NCBI GenBank assembly: GCA_900540205.1
Contig: UQER01000006.1
Span: forward strand, 53,793-117,792
Length of the DNA: 64,000 nucleotides
Source of the DNA: an uncultured Porphyromonadaceae bacterium
GTDB lineage: Bacteria > Bacteroidota > Bacteroidia > Bacteroidales > Muribaculaceae
Direction: 5' to 3'
Below the pieces are notes generated by a model, which worked only from the letters and a program-made list of their open reading frames with translations, made no database searches and was not told the origin of the DNA. The translations under genes were made by a program, and so were the position numbers. Position 1 is the stretch's first letter. The number at the start of each line of letters is the position of its first letter. Positions 27,979-37,079 of this stretch are shown one piece after another.

Positions 27979-28009
27979 TTTCATATCACGGCGGGATTTG
28001 CTATCTTTG
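27979..28009 (+). promoter_or_regulatory. Promoter of the UmuC-like gene
   Basis: TATCTTTG (28002-28009) is an exact TAnnTTTG match, with TTTC (27979-27982) 19 nt upstream as a near-consensus -33 box. The transcription start would be near 28016. Confidence 0.6.
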
Positions 28010-28049
28010 AAAACGCGAAACGCTGAAAATGCGCATCTCCCCTCACTTT

Positions 28050-29321
28050 ATGTTCGGACTGATTGACTGCAATAATTTTTTTGTCAGCTGTGAAAGGTTG
28101 TTCAAACCCTGGCTGAAAAATCGCCCTGTTATTGTGACCAGCAGTAACGACGGGTGTGCTGTGGCCATGTCGAATGAGGCAAAGGCTATCGGTATCACCC
28201 GAGGTGTGCCCATATTTAAAATACGCGACATCATCCGGCAATACGATGTGGCGGTCCTGCCTGGACAGCACCGGTTTTACGGTGACCTGTCGGCACGTGT
28301 TATGAACACCGTTGAAAGTGTGGTGGGCGATGTTGAGGTATATTCAATTGACGAAGGCTTCTTCCAGCTTCCCGACGGAGATGCACAACGGATGGAGGCC
28401 ATTGCACGCGAAACTGTGCGTAGGGTGCGCCGTTGGGTTGGCATACCTACATCTGTTGGCGTAGCACCTACGAGAACTTTGGCTAAGATAGCGGCGGGAT
28501 TTGCCAAAAAGTATCCCGGTTACCGGGGGGTGTGTATGATTGACGATGAAGACAAACGCCGTAAAGCTCTCGCGCTGACGCCGATTGACAAGGTGTGGGG
28601 CATAGGGCGCCGTCTGTCTGCCCGTTTTTCTCGTTACGGAATCATCTCAGCTCTTGATTTCGCCGATCTGAATCATTACGACGTGGAACGGATAGCCAAC
28701 GTCACGGCGCAACGCACATGGATGGAACTCAACGGCGAACCATGTATCGATGCAGATCCGGAAACGGCATCAAAACAGCATATCTGCTCCACCCGCACGC
28801 TGGTTCCATCGGTCGCACGCCTGGAGGAACTTAGCGAACATATGGCGCGCTTTGTTGAAATAGCCTCACGCAAATTGCGGCGTCAGAATTCGTTTGCGGC
28901 AGGAATATGTGTCTTTGTCCAGACAAATAAGTTCCGTACGGATCTGCCCCAATACGGCAATTCGGCCTATCGGCATCTTGAGGAACCGGCAAACGACCTC
29001 ATGATTCTTACCCGAGAGGCAATTGAAGGCTTGAAATCGATATACCGCCCGGGGCTGGTGTATCGGCGTGCAGGTGTTATTATAAGCGATATTGTCGAGG
29101 CAAATCAGGTGCAGCCGGGACTGTTCATGTCGCCGGAACTAAGAGAGAAGCGCAAGAACCTTATGCAGCTACTCGACTCCATAAACACAAGCCCTGCTAC
29201 ATTAGACAAACTCAGAATAGCAGCCGCCCGGCAGTCAGCAAATCCATCCGGCTTCCGCAAACATCGGGAATCCAAGCCACACACACCTGCCATCCTGTTT
29301 CAGTCAGGGCTTATTTTGTAG
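28050..29321 (+). CDS. umuC: Y-family DNA polymerase, UmuC-like
   Basis: This 423-residue protein matches UmuC, the catalytic subunit of translesion polymerase V. The metal-binding Asp6 (GLIDCNNFF) and Asp101/Glu102 (YSIDEGFF) are present, as are SNNDG-like SSNDGCAVAMSNEAKA and the fingers/little-finger regions. I prefer ATG28050, because UmuC proteins begin almost at this M-F-x-L; the ATG at 28029 is also possible and lies only about 13 nt after the predicted transcription start. No umuD-like gene is adjacent, which is unusual for this family. It is followed directly by a small ORF. No LexA-like operator was recognised. Confidence 0.93.
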   Translation: MFGLIDCNNFFVSCERLFKPWLKNRPVIVTSSNDGCAVAMSNEAKAIGITRGVPIFKIRDIIRQYDVAVLPGQHRFYGDLSARVMNTVESVVGDVEVYSIDEGFFQLPDGDAQRMEAIARETVRRVRRWVGIPTSVGVAPTRTLAKIAAGFAKKYPGYRGVCMIDDEDKRRKALALTPIDKVWGIGRRLSARFSRYGIISALDFADLNHYDVERIANVTAQRTWMELNGEPCIDADPETASKQHICSTRTLVPSVARLEELSEHMARFVEIASRKLRRQNSFAAGICVFVQTNKFRTDLPQYGNSAYRHLEEPANDLMILTREAIEGLKSIYRPGLVYRRAGVIISDIVEANQVQPGLFMSPELREKRKNLMQLLDSINTSPATLDKLRIAAARQSANPSGFRKHRESKPHTPAILFQSGLIL

Positions 29322-29426
29322 ATGAGTCCCGACGGTCGAAATCCGCTTAACAGCCGTGACTTCAAGTGCTATGCTGTGAGAATTGTGGCTGATATTGACA
29401 ATCATCTACAATTGATGTTTAATTAG
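29322..29426 (+). CDS. Possible 34-residue small ORF abutting umuC
   Basis: The ATG immediately follows the umuC stop codon (TAG then ATG) and the frame runs 34 codons to TAG at 29424-29426. The product would be a basic, mixed peptide (begins MSPDGRNPLN) without a signal or membrane segment. The spacing invites termination-reinitiation, but the ORF is short, unrecognised and could occur by chance. Confidence 0.25.
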   Translation: MSPDGRNPLNSRDFKCYAVRIVADIDNHLQLMFN

Positions 29427-29457
29427 TTGGAATATATATTAAATTTTGCTAATTTTG
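29426..29457 (+). promoter_or_regulatory. Promoter of the lipoprotein/DUF5723 pair
   Basis: GTTG (29426-29429) and TAATTTTG (29450-29457) are 20 nt apart, matching the -33/-7 arrangement with one mismatch. Its position excludes translation from the upstream TTG at 29427 and supports the ATG at 29508. Confidence 0.55.
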
Positions 29458-29507
29458 GCAGATGTAAACACTCATTATCTATTTCAATACATTTTAATTA
29501 CTTTCTC

Positions 29508-31262
29508 ATGAACAGAAGCTTATATGTTAAGGCTGCCGTGACTGCCACATGGCTCATTGCACTGTCTGCATGTGTCGACGACGGCTACGACCTGTCGAAT
29601 ATCGATACAACCAGTCGATTCAGGGTCGATGAACTGGTTATCCCGATGAATCTTGATGCAATCACACTAAACAGTGTTATTGAAATTGACGAGGAAAGCA
29701 AAATTCAGATATACACAGCTCCTGATGGCAGCAAATATTATGCTGTGAATGAATCAGGCTCATTCAACTCCAATCCGATACACGTTGACGTAATCGAATG
29801 CGCCGCTCCTGCGCTCGAAACAAAAACCATACAGATCAGTTCTGTCCCGGCTGCACTGGCGAAAAATGCCGCGGCATCCGGCTCTACCATGCAGTATTCA
29901 ATCGAATCCACCACTACGGATTTCATGTATGACATAACAGGCGTTGACGAAGCTGTCCATGCCATCTCATCCATACGGGTAACCCCCATGCTGTTCAGGA
30001 TACATCTTTCTGCCCCGGACTTTGGAGGCACAGTGACTTCGGTGGAATTCTCCAACCTCAAGCTGTTCTTACCCAAAGGCCTTGAGGCCACAGCTTCTGC
30101 CGGCAACTACGATGCGGCAACAGGCGTTCTTTCTGTCCCTCACCTCGTTTCGCCGGGTGCATCCGCCACGATCGACCTTATGGCCACCTCAATCGATATG
30201 GCAGCAAATGGCGCGGTACTTGATTACCAGACTCATGAATTAAAGTTCAAGAGCGCCATGACGGTGTCGGAGGGCATCCTAACTCTTACGGCACAAAACG
30301 GCATGTCGCTACCATCCCAGATTGATTTCTCTGTTTCCTACACCCTGTCGGACATACATGCCACAAATTTTTCCGGCGCGATAGAATATCTTATCACCGG
30401 TGTGAATATTGAGGATGTGGACCTGTCGGATATGCCCGATTTCCTATCCGGCGAGGAAACCGACATTTCGCTTGTAAATCCGCAGATTTATCTTGGGCTC
30501 AACAATCCGGTTGGACCTGAAAAACTCGACTGCAACACGGGGCTCACGCTGACTGCTATCAGAGACGGGCAACCCTCCGGCGAATATTCCATCGACAATC
30601 CATGGTTTACCATAGGCCACGGACAAGCTTACGGCCCCTATCACTTTTGCCTGTCGCCTGCCATGCCGTCCGACCCGCTGCCCGGGTATGCCGGGAATCT
30701 GGAGCATGTAGGGTTTAAATCTCTGTCGGGTGTACTATCCGGCAACGGACTGCCCACCAGCCTGGGAGTGCGCCTCAATAACCCGTGCATCCCTCTGCAA
30801 AACGTGGCAGACTTCTCATTGGGTACGGATATCCCCGGAATAGATGGGCATTATGATTTCTTTGCCCCCCTCGCACTGCAGAACGGATCATCTATTGTCT
30901 ATACGGAAACTGAGGACGGATGGAATGACGAGGATGTGGATGCCATAACCGTAGAGAAACTCTACGTCTCTGCACGCGCAACCTCAAGGGTGCCACTGGA
31001 TGTCAAACTCTCCGCCTACGTGCTCGACAAGTACGGCAATAGGATGCAGGCTCAACTGACAAGTGTCACACTGCCTGCCAATGCCGAGGATTTCCCATTT
31101 ACCATCGAGCTTACCGAGGGGCAGACTGTAACGCACCTCGACGGCATCACCTTCACAGCCCGGGTGAATGCCGATGGAGAAACCCCGCTCTCGCCCGACC
31201 AGGAGATAGTTCTTAAAGAGGTAAGAGCAAAAGTGTCCGGCTATTACGAAAAAGAGCTCTGA
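29508..31262 (+). CDS. Large lipoprotein of unknown function
   Basis: This 584-residue protein begins with a lipoprotein signal (LIALSAC, Cys22). The mature part is acidic and beta-rich with no Cys-rich or catalytic pattern; its middle and C-terminal parts (about 150-580) look like several immunoglobulin-like or beta-sandwich domains. I do not recognise a named domain. The frame is open from TTG29427, but a promoter box lies between the two starts. It is followed after 83 bp by a DUF5723-like outer-membrane protein, so the two probably form an operon and may act together at the cell surface. Confidence 0.85.
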   Translation: MNRSLYVKAAVTATWLIALSACVDDGYDLSNIDTTSRFRVDELVIPMNLDAITLNSVIEIDEESKIQIYTAPDGSKYYAVNESGSFNSNPIHVDVIECAAPALETKTIQISSVPAALAKNAAASGSTMQYSIESTTTDFMYDITGVDEAVHAISSIRVTPMLFRIHLSAPDFGGTVTSVEFSNLKLFLPKGLEATASAGNYDAATGVLSVPHLVSPGASATIDLMATSIDMAANGAVLDYQTHELKFKSAMTVSEGILTLTAQNGMSLPSQIDFSVSYTLSDIHATNFSGAIEYLITGVNIEDVDLSDMPDFLSGEETDISLVNPQIYLGLNNPVGPEKLDCNTGLTLTAIRDGQPSGEYSIDNPWFTIGHGQAYGPYHFCLSPAMPSDPLPGYAGNLEHVGFKSLSGVLSGNGLPTSLGVRLNNPCIPLQNVADFSLGTDIPGIDGHYDFFAPLALQNGSSIVYTETEDGWNDEDVDAITVEKLYVSARATSRVPLDVKLSAYVLDKYGNRMQAQLTSVTLPANAEDFPFTIELTEGQTVTHLDGITFTARVNADGETPLSPDQEIVLKEVRAKVSGYYEKEL

Positions 31263-31345
31263 CCAGGTGAACCACTACCAATCTCCTGGAATGCAGCCTG
31301 AGTCATAATTTTACACATCCATTCCATCCAAAATCCAACACAAAC

Positions 31346-32731
31346 ATGAAATTCATATTCAAACGATACGCATACACCATCCTCTTTGCCGCACTGCTCT
31401 CATGCGCCGGTAACGCTGGGGCTCAAAGCACTTATTCAGGATATTTCCTTGAAAACTACACCTACCGCAGCCAGATGAATCCTGCATTCGGGTCCGACCG
31501 CAATTACGTGGGCTTTCCCGGACTTGGCAACATCAACGTGGCCATGCGAGGCAATCTGCACACGTCGTCTGTGCTTTACAATCTTGACGGACGGACCGTA
31601 CTTTTCACCAATCCCGGAATCAGTGTGGCTGAAGCCATGAGCAACATTCACGACAACAACCGGGTGCAGGCAAATGTAAGGCTCAATATACTCAATGCCG
31701 GATTCAAGGCATTCGGAGGATATAACACCGTCGGAATCAACGTAGTGTCGAATGTTGCCGTAAATGTTCCAGGCTCGCTGTTCTCACTTGCAAAGGAGGG
31801 AGCCACAAACAGCACATACGACATAAGCCGTTTCAGGGCGCACGCCGATGCTTATGCGGAAATAGCCTTGAATCATTCACGCGAGATCAAACAAGTGAAA
31901 GGGCTGCGCGTTGGAGCTGCCGTCAAGTTCCTTGTAGGAGCCGGCAACATCGACGCTTATTTCAAGCAGGCCGATCTTACACTGGGCGACAACATGTGGA
32001 CCGCACGCACCAATGCCGACATCTATGCCTCCGTGAAGGGCCTCGAATACAAACACGACTTCAACGACCGCACCGGAAAAGAATATGTGTCAGGTGCCGA
32101 TTTTGATTCATATGGTGGGCCGAACGGATTCGGAATGGCATTTGACCTGGGTGCCGAATATGAGTGGTCGGACTGGAAGTTCTCTGCGGCAATCATAGAT
32201 CTGGGATTCATCTCATGGAGCGACACACGACTGGCTACCACCGGAGGCGAAAAGACCGTGAATACAGACGCATTCACTTTCAATGTCGACGATGACGCCG
32301 AGAATTCCTTCGATAATGAATTTGATCGGCTCGGCGACCAATTGTCGGAACTGTATGAGCTTGAAGACTACGGCGTAGTCGGCTCGCGCACCCGCATGCT
32401 TGGTGCGACGATGAACCTAGGCGCACAGTACACACTGCCCGTCTACCGGCATTTGACCTTCGGACTTTTGAACACAACGAGAATCAATGGTAAATACAGC
32501 TGGACTGAATTCCGCCTTTCGGCCAACGTCGCCCCCGTAAAATGTTTTTCTGCAGGCACCAATGTAGCGGTCGGCAGTTTCGGGTGGTCGTTCGGATGGA
32601 TTGCAAATCTGAAAGTCACCGGCTTCAACATGTTCCTCGGCATGGACCACACTCTTGGCAAACTCGCAAAACAAGGACTGCCGTTAAGTTCAAATGCCTC
32701 GGTAAATCTCGGTATAAATTTCCCGTTCTGA
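31346..32731 (+). CDS. DUF5723-like outer-membrane protein
   Basis: This 461-residue protein has a signal peptide ending near NAGAQS (residue 27) and a beta-barrel pattern throughout, finishing with alternating hydrophobic strands and a terminal Phe (LGINFPF). The N-terminal NYTYRSQMNPAFGSDRNYVGFPGLGNINV is the hallmark start of DUF5723 proteins (related to PorV/PorQ-type FadL-like barrels), of which only MNPAF and FPGLGN are quoted as core motifs. Function is unknown. It is the second gene of a pair with the preceding lipoprotein and is followed by a strong terminator. Confidence 0.85.
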   Translation: MKFIFKRYAYTILFAALLSCAGNAGAQSTYSGYFLENYTYRSQMNPAFGSDRNYVGFPGLGNINVAMRGNLHTSSVLYNLDGRTVLFTNPGISVAEAMSNIHDNNRVQANVRLNILNAGFKAFGGYNTVGINVVSNVAVNVPGSLFSLAKEGATNSTYDISRFRAHADAYAEIALNHSREIKQVKGLRVGAAVKFLVGAGNIDAYFKQADLTLGDNMWTARTNADIYASVKGLEYKHDFNDRTGKEYVSGADFDSYGGPNGFGMAFDLGAEYEWSDWKFSAAIIDLGFISWSDTRLATTGGEKTVNTDAFTFNVDDDAENSFDNEFDRLGDQLSELYELEDYGVVGSRTRMLGATMNLGAQYTLPVYRHLTFGLLNTTRINGKYSWTEFRLSANVAPVKCFSAGTNVAVGSFGWSFGWIANLKVTGFNMFLGMDHTLGKLAKQGLPLSSNASVNLGINFPF

Positions 32732-32777
32732 CCCATGTGCAATCGGACTGACAAGTCCTTGACATGCTGACTTGCAG

Positions 32778-32825
32778 ATAAAACGCCCCCTGAGTCCCCG
32801 ATTACGGAGTCAGAGGGCGTTTTAT
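32778..32825 (+). terminator. Terminator after the DUF5723-like gene
   Basis: An 11-bp arm (32778-32788) pairs perfectly with 32815-32825 and the stem continues inwards through CTGA/TCAG and TCC/GGA. The descending arm contains a run of four T residues (GGGCGTTTTAT). Confidence 0.85.
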
Positions 32826-32923
32826 GGCTGGTTGAGTAACAGCATTTACCGGCTCGTGTATCCTTGTCGGAATTTCGAGCCACAAAACTTAATCGACAAT
32901 CCAACATTTTTTAGCATAGTAAA

Positions 32924-32955
32924 TTTGCGTAGTCGTCCTCGTTATGTTAATTTTG
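32924..32955 (+). promoter_or_regulatory. Promoter of the RprXY-like operon
   Basis: TTTG (32924-32927) and TAATTTTG (32948-32955) are 20 nt apart. The -33 TTTG is itself the end of a second exact box, TAAATTTG (32920-32927), so two overlapping promoters are possible. The leader to the kinase ATG is about 150 nt. Confidence 0.55.
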
Positions 32956-33113
32956 CACTGTAATGTTAAAATTATGATTGGTGAAATGCGACACTCGGCA
33001 AACAATAACACCGTCACATTTGTTAATATTATAAAATAAATTCAAAATGACTTTTGCCGACATATGAGCAATCATATTGATGTGAAGTCCATTAACATTC
33101 AACATTTCCGGAA

Positions 33114-34664
33114 ATGAAGAAATCAACCATCTGGTTGCTGGCAATATTGATGGCGTTGACCCTCGTTGGCTTGCTTTACATTCAGATCATCTACATGAAG
33201 AGCATGATTAGAATGCGCGACGACCAATTCACCGAGGGCGTCAGACGTTCGCTCTACGCAGTGTCGTCGCTGCTCGAACAGGACGAAACGAAGTTTTTCC
33301 TTGAAGAAGACGTGGCCGAGGTTGAATCCTCGTCCATATATGCACAATATGGCGGTACTCCCCATCTTGGCGGTGTACGCTATTCGTTCACGACACATAG
33401 CGGCGTGGCCGGTGAAGTGACACTGAAATCCGATGCTGAGAAAATCTACAAGATTCAGAACGAAAACAATGTCGCGTCGAGTTACAATTCGATGCGTGAG
33501 GAGCTGAAAGGTCAGTATCTGTATCAGAAAGGTGTAATCGACGATGTGATAATCAACATCATGAACAAGGCCGGCGACCGCCCCATTGAGGAACGTGCCG
33601 ACTCCGTTTCCGTAAGGAAATATCTCACACGCGAGCTTGAGAACAACGGACTGGAACTCCCGTTTGAATTTGCCGTGGTCAACCGCAACGGTAAGGTATT
33701 TTACCAGTCCTCGGGCTACGCGAATCTCGGCCCCGCTGCCGTGGAGAAAAGCATGTTCGTGCAGTCGCTGTTCCGCAACGACCCGGCGGCAAAAAAGAAT
33801 TATCTCAAGGTCTATTTCCCCTCAAAGACGAAATATATCCTGAGTTCGGTGCGATTCATGATCCCATCGTTTGTATTTACGTTTGTGGTGCTCATTGTGT
33901 TCCTCTACACCATCATTGTGGCTTTCCGTCAGAAGAAAATCACAGAGATGAAGAACGACTTCATCAACAACATGACGCATGAATTCAAGACACCCATCTC
34001 CACCATCTCGCTTGCAGCCCAGATGCTTAACGACGATTCCGTACGGAAATCACCTACAATGCTGCAGCATATCTCCGGTGTGATCAACGACGAGACCAAG
34101 CGCCTGCGATTCCAGGTGGAAAAGGTGTTGCAGATGTCGATGTTCGACAAGCAGAAGGGCACACTGCGCATGCAGGATGTGGACGCAAACCTTGTCATCT
34201 CCAATGTGGTCAACACATTCCGCCTCAAGGTGGAACGCTATGGCGGCAAAATAACCACCAGCTTCAACGCCGAGGATGCCATTGTGAATGTGGACGAGAT
34301 GCATTTCACCAACGTAATCTTCAATCTGTTGGACAATGCGCTGAAGTACCGCAATGAGGAGCGTCCGCTTGAACTGAAAGTGGAGACACGCGATGTGGCG
34401 CGCGACAGGCTTGAGATTGTTGTCGCCGACAACGGCATCGGCATCCGTAAGGAGGACCTTAAAAAGATTTTTGAGAAGTTCTACCGAGTGTCGACAGGCA
34501 ACCGCCACGATGTGAAAGGTTTCGGGCTGGGCCTCGCCTATGTGCACAAGATGATAACCCTTATGGGGGGCGAAATCAAGGCTGAAAGTGAAATCGGGAA
34601 AGGTACCCGCTTCGTGATTACCCTCCCGCTGCTTGAAACCACGGCCGACGACAGCGCCGAGTAA
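33114..34664 (+). CDS. rprX: Sensor histidine kinase, RprX-like
   Basis: This 516-residue membrane kinase has two membrane helices (about 6-26 and 246-270) flanking a periplasmic sensor of about 215 residues, then a HisKA domain with phospho-acceptor His289 (MTHEFKTPIS) and a HATPase domain with N box (FNLLDNALKYR), G1 (DNGIGIRKED) and G2 (GFGLGLAYVH). It should phosphorylate the regulator encoded next door. The 3' end overlaps the open frame upstream of the regulator start, not the chosen ATG. The regulator's start lies 85 bp downstream, so the genes are co-transcribed. The signal sensed is unknown. Confidence 0.94.
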   Translation: MKKSTIWLLAILMALTLVGLLYIQIIYMKSMIRMRDDQFTEGVRRSLYAVSSLLEQDETKFFLEEDVAEVESSSIYAQYGGTPHLGGVRYSFTTHSGVAGEVTLKSDAEKIYKIQNENNVASSYNSMREELKGQYLYQKGVIDDVIINIMNKAGDRPIEERADSVSVRKYLTRELENNGLELPFEFAVVNRNGKVFYQSSGYANLGPAAVEKSMFVQSLFRNDPAAKKNYLKVYFPSKTKYILSSVRFMIPSFVFTFVVLIVFLYTIIVAFRQKKITEMKNDFINNMTHEFKTPISTISLAAQMLNDDSVRKSPTMLQHISGVINDETKRLRFQVEKVLQMSMFDKQKGTLRMQDVDANLVISNVVNTFRLKVERYGGKITTSFNAEDAIVNVDEMHFTNVIFNLLDNALKYRNEERPLELKVETRDVARDRLEIVVADNGIGIRKEDLKKIFEKFYRVSTGNRHDVKGFGLGLAYVHKMITLMGGEIKAESEIGKGTRFVITLPLLETTADDSAE

Positions 34665-34749
34665 TGGCAGATTTGAAAAAACATCATACCGCCGTGAACA
34701 AATTAAAAAAAATAATAATTATAATAATATAAATATAAAACTGACAATT

Positions 34750-35454
34750 ATGGACGATCGTATGCGAATCCTACTTTGCGAGGATGATGAAAATTTAGGC
34801 ATGCTCCTGAGGGAGTATCTCCAGGCCAAAGGCTTCAACGCCGATCTTTATGCCGATGGAGAAGCCGGCTATAAGGCCTTTCTGAAAGGCAAATACGACA
34901 TATGCGTGCTTGACGTCATGATGCCTAAGAAGGACGGCTTCACGCTTGCCCAGGAAATCCGCTCGGTCAACGGCGAGGTGCCCATCATCTTCCTCACCGC
35001 CAAAACTATAAAAGAGGATATTCTCGAGGGATTCAAGATAGGAGCTGACGACTACATCACCAAACCCTTCTCGATGGAGGAACTTGTGTTCCGTATCGAA
35101 GCCATTCTGCGCCGTGTAAAAGGCAAAAAAGGCAAGGAGGTGACAATGTACAAGATTGGCCGCTTCACTTTCGACACACAGAAGCAAGTGTTGATGATCG
35201 GCGACAAGGTGACAAAACTCACCACCAAGGAATCTGAACTGCTCAGCCTGCTCTGTGCGCACGTGAACGAGATTCTGGAACGCAACTATGCGCTCAAAAC
35301 CATCTGGATCGACGACAATTACTTCAACGCCCGTTCGATGGATGTCTACATCACCAAGCTCCGCAAGCATCTGAAGGATGATCCGCAGATCGAGATTATC
35401 AACATCCACGGCAAGGGCTACAAGCTAATTGCCCCGGAAGCAGAAAAAGAATAA
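34750..35454 (+). CDS. rprY: Response regulator, OmpR/PhoB family, RprY-like
   Basis: This 234-residue regulator has a receiver domain (about 1-120; acidic pocket EDD at 11-13, phospho-acceptor Asp55 in VLDVMMP, Thr83, Lys105) and an OmpR-type winged helix (about 135-232; RSMDVYITKLRKHL recognition region). The frame is open to 34633 within the kinase gene, but the receiver starts directly after ATG34750 (MDDRMRILLCEDDE). A perfect terminator follows the stop. Targets cannot be deduced here. Confidence 0.95.
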   Translation: MDDRMRILLCEDDENLGMLLREYLQAKGFNADLYADGEAGYKAFLKGKYDICVLDVMMPKKDGFTLAQEIRSVNGEVPIIFLTAKTIKEDILEGFKIGADDYITKPFSMEELVFRIEAILRRVKGKKGKEVTMYKIGRFTFDTQKQVLMIGDKVTKLTTKESELLSLLCAHVNEILERNYALKTIWIDDNYFNARSMDVYITKLRKHLKDDPQIEIINIHGKGYKLIAPEAEKE

Positions 35455-35481
35455 GGTTTAGCCGTTAAACTGCAAAACAAC

Positions 35482-35529
35482 AAGCCGGAGGACACCATAT
35501 TCATCCATTTTGGTGTCCTCCGGCTTTTC
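35482..35529 (+). terminator. Terminator after the response regulator gene
   Basis: A perfect 16-bp stem (35482-35497 with 35511-35526, 13-nt loop) ends in TTTTCT. Its T tail also lies at the -33 position of the next promoter. Confidence 0.92.
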
Positions 35530-35555
35530 TGTTTCAATTCTATTCTGTAACTTTG
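35525..35555 (+). promoter_or_regulatory. Promoter of the alpha-amylase gene
   Basis: TAACTTTG (35548-35555) is an exact -7 match and TTTT (35525-35528) lies 19 nt upstream. The -33 position coincides with the T run of the preceding terminator. The leader would be about 45 nt. Confidence 0.55.
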
Positions 35556-35607
35556 CCTGAAACGTCTTACTTACATTTAAACATTGATTTAACCTCATCT
35601 GACCGAC

Positions 35608-37044
35608 ATGAAAAGATTGACACCAGTTCTGGCTCTCGCGTTACTCACACCGACTATCGGTGCGGCAAAGGACCGCATCACTCATAACCCCGATGCAACA
35701 AACACCGAGACAATACTGCATGTGTGGAGCTGGAATTTCCCCACCATCGCGAATAATATGAAAACTATTGCGGACGCAGGCTATACAATGCTGCAGACCT
35801 CGCCTGTACAGCAGCATTTCAATCCGGAGGGAAAAATTACCAAAATCTTCGACGGTGGCGGCAAGGACGGCTCCTGGTACTATTATTATCAGCCTACCGA
35901 CTGGAAAATCGGGAATGCAATAGTCGGCACACGTGAGCAGATGAAAGAGATGATGGATTCGGCCGCGAAGTATAACGTACAGGTGCTTGTCGATGTGCTT
36001 CCAAACCACACTGCGTTCGATGTGGATGCCGTTTCCGATGATTTTTACAAGGCTGTGGGTGGCCGCGACCGGATGTTCCATTCCAAGGGACTGACCCCCA
36101 TAAACAATTATAACGACCGCGAACAGTGCACACTGTGGGCCATGGGATCGCTGCCGGATGTAAACACCGAGAATCCAGACTTTCAGAAATATTACCTCAC
36201 TTTTGTGAATGATTTGCTTTCGCTGGGTGTGCATGGTTTCCGCTATGATACAGCCAAGCACATCGGTGTGCATTCCGATCCGGTTGACACGGCATCGGGC
36301 GTGAAGGAAAATGACTTCTGGGATGTGGTCACCGGACGCAAAAGCGTAAAAGGAGTTTCACTCTCACAACCATACGATTCGCTGTTCGTCTACGGTGAGG
36401 TTCTGCAGGATAAAAACGTTCCTGAACTTGAATATGCCGACTACATGGGTCAGACAGCTTCGGGCTATGGCCATGTGCTCCGCGAGGCTTTGGCAAAAGG
36501 GTCAGTCAATGGCCTTGACATCGTAAGCTGGCATCACCAGGCGGCACCGGAATATCTCACGACATGGGTGGAAAGTCACGACACATATTGCAACGCTCAT
36601 GAAAGCGCGTCGCTGACCGACGACCAGATCCGCACCGGGTGGGTGTTCCTGACAGCACGTCAGAATGGCGTTCCCCTCTTTTTCAGCCGCCCCATGGGCT
36701 CCACACGCGAAAACTACTGGGGCGACAATGTTATCGGAGCGCGTGGTAACGATGAATTCTTCCATCCGGAAGTTGTGGCTGTGAACAAATTCAGAAAAGC
36801 CATGTCCGGACAGAAAGAAGACCTGCAATTCAGCCCCGACGGTTCCATTCTGCTTGTCAACCGCGGCAAGAAGGGTGCGGCGGTGGTCAACATATCTTCT
36901 GTAGCCGGATTTGTTGATCTTCCCACCGGTCTGCCCGACGGAGTGTACACCGACGTTGTATATGGCAAGGAATTCAAGGTCAAGAAGCACCGTCTGCATG
37001 GAATCGCAGCTCCTTACCGCACCTACATTCTGCAGCATAAATAA
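35608..37044 (+). CDS. Secreted alpha-amylase family protein (GH13)
   Basis: This 478-residue protein has a signal peptide (cleavage near AAK, residue 20-21) and a GH13 barrel. The catalytic residues are Asp214 (GFRYDTAK), Glu264 (VYGEVLQ) and Asp325 (ESHDTY), with DVLPNHT as conserved region I. A beta-sandwich C domain (about 400-478) ends the protein. It should hydrolyse alpha-1,4-glucans in the periplasm or outside. It is not next to SusCD genes, so it is not part of a classical starch-use locus here. A separate promoter lies upstream and the YihY gene begins 35 bp downstream. Confidence 0.94.
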   Translation: MKRLTPVLALALLTPTIGAAKDRITHNPDATNTETILHVWSWNFPTIANNMKTIADAGYTMLQTSPVQQHFNPEGKITKIFDGGGKDGSWYYYYQPTDWKIGNAIVGTREQMKEMMDSAAKYNVQVLVDVLPNHTAFDVDAVSDDFYKAVGGRDRMFHSKGLTPINNYNDREQCTLWAMGSLPDVNTENPDFQKYYLTFVNDLLSLGVHGFRYDTAKHIGVHSDPVDTASGVKENDFWDVVTGRKSVKGVSLSQPYDSLFVYGEVLQDKNVPELEYADYMGQTASGYGHVLREALAKGSVNGLDIVSWHHQAAPEYLTTWVESHDTYCNAHESASLTDDQIRTGWVFLTARQNGVPLFFSRPMGSTRENYWGDNVIGARGNDEFFHPEVVAVNKFRKAMSGQKEDLQFSPDGSILLVNRGKKGAAVVNISSVAGFVDLPTGLPDGVYTDVVYGKEFKVKKHRLHGIAAPYRTYILQHK

Positions 37045-37079
37045 TATCTATATGGCAAGTTTGCCTGATTCTGCTATTC

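Larger units (their letters stand above)
32732..33113 (+). other. Intergenic region before the RprXY-like genes
   Basis: These 382 bp hold the DUF5723 gene terminator, a pair of overlapping promoter boxes and a leader of about 150 nt to the kinase start. A 6-bp inverted repeat (GGCTCG/CGAGCC, 32850-32880) is present, but no tRNA or ORF was recognised. Confidence 0.5.

Noticed and set aside
32840..32885. tRNA-like fold with GGCTCG/CGAGCC arms
   Set aside because: It lacks a GGTTCGA-type T loop, a plausible anticodon arm and correct spacing.
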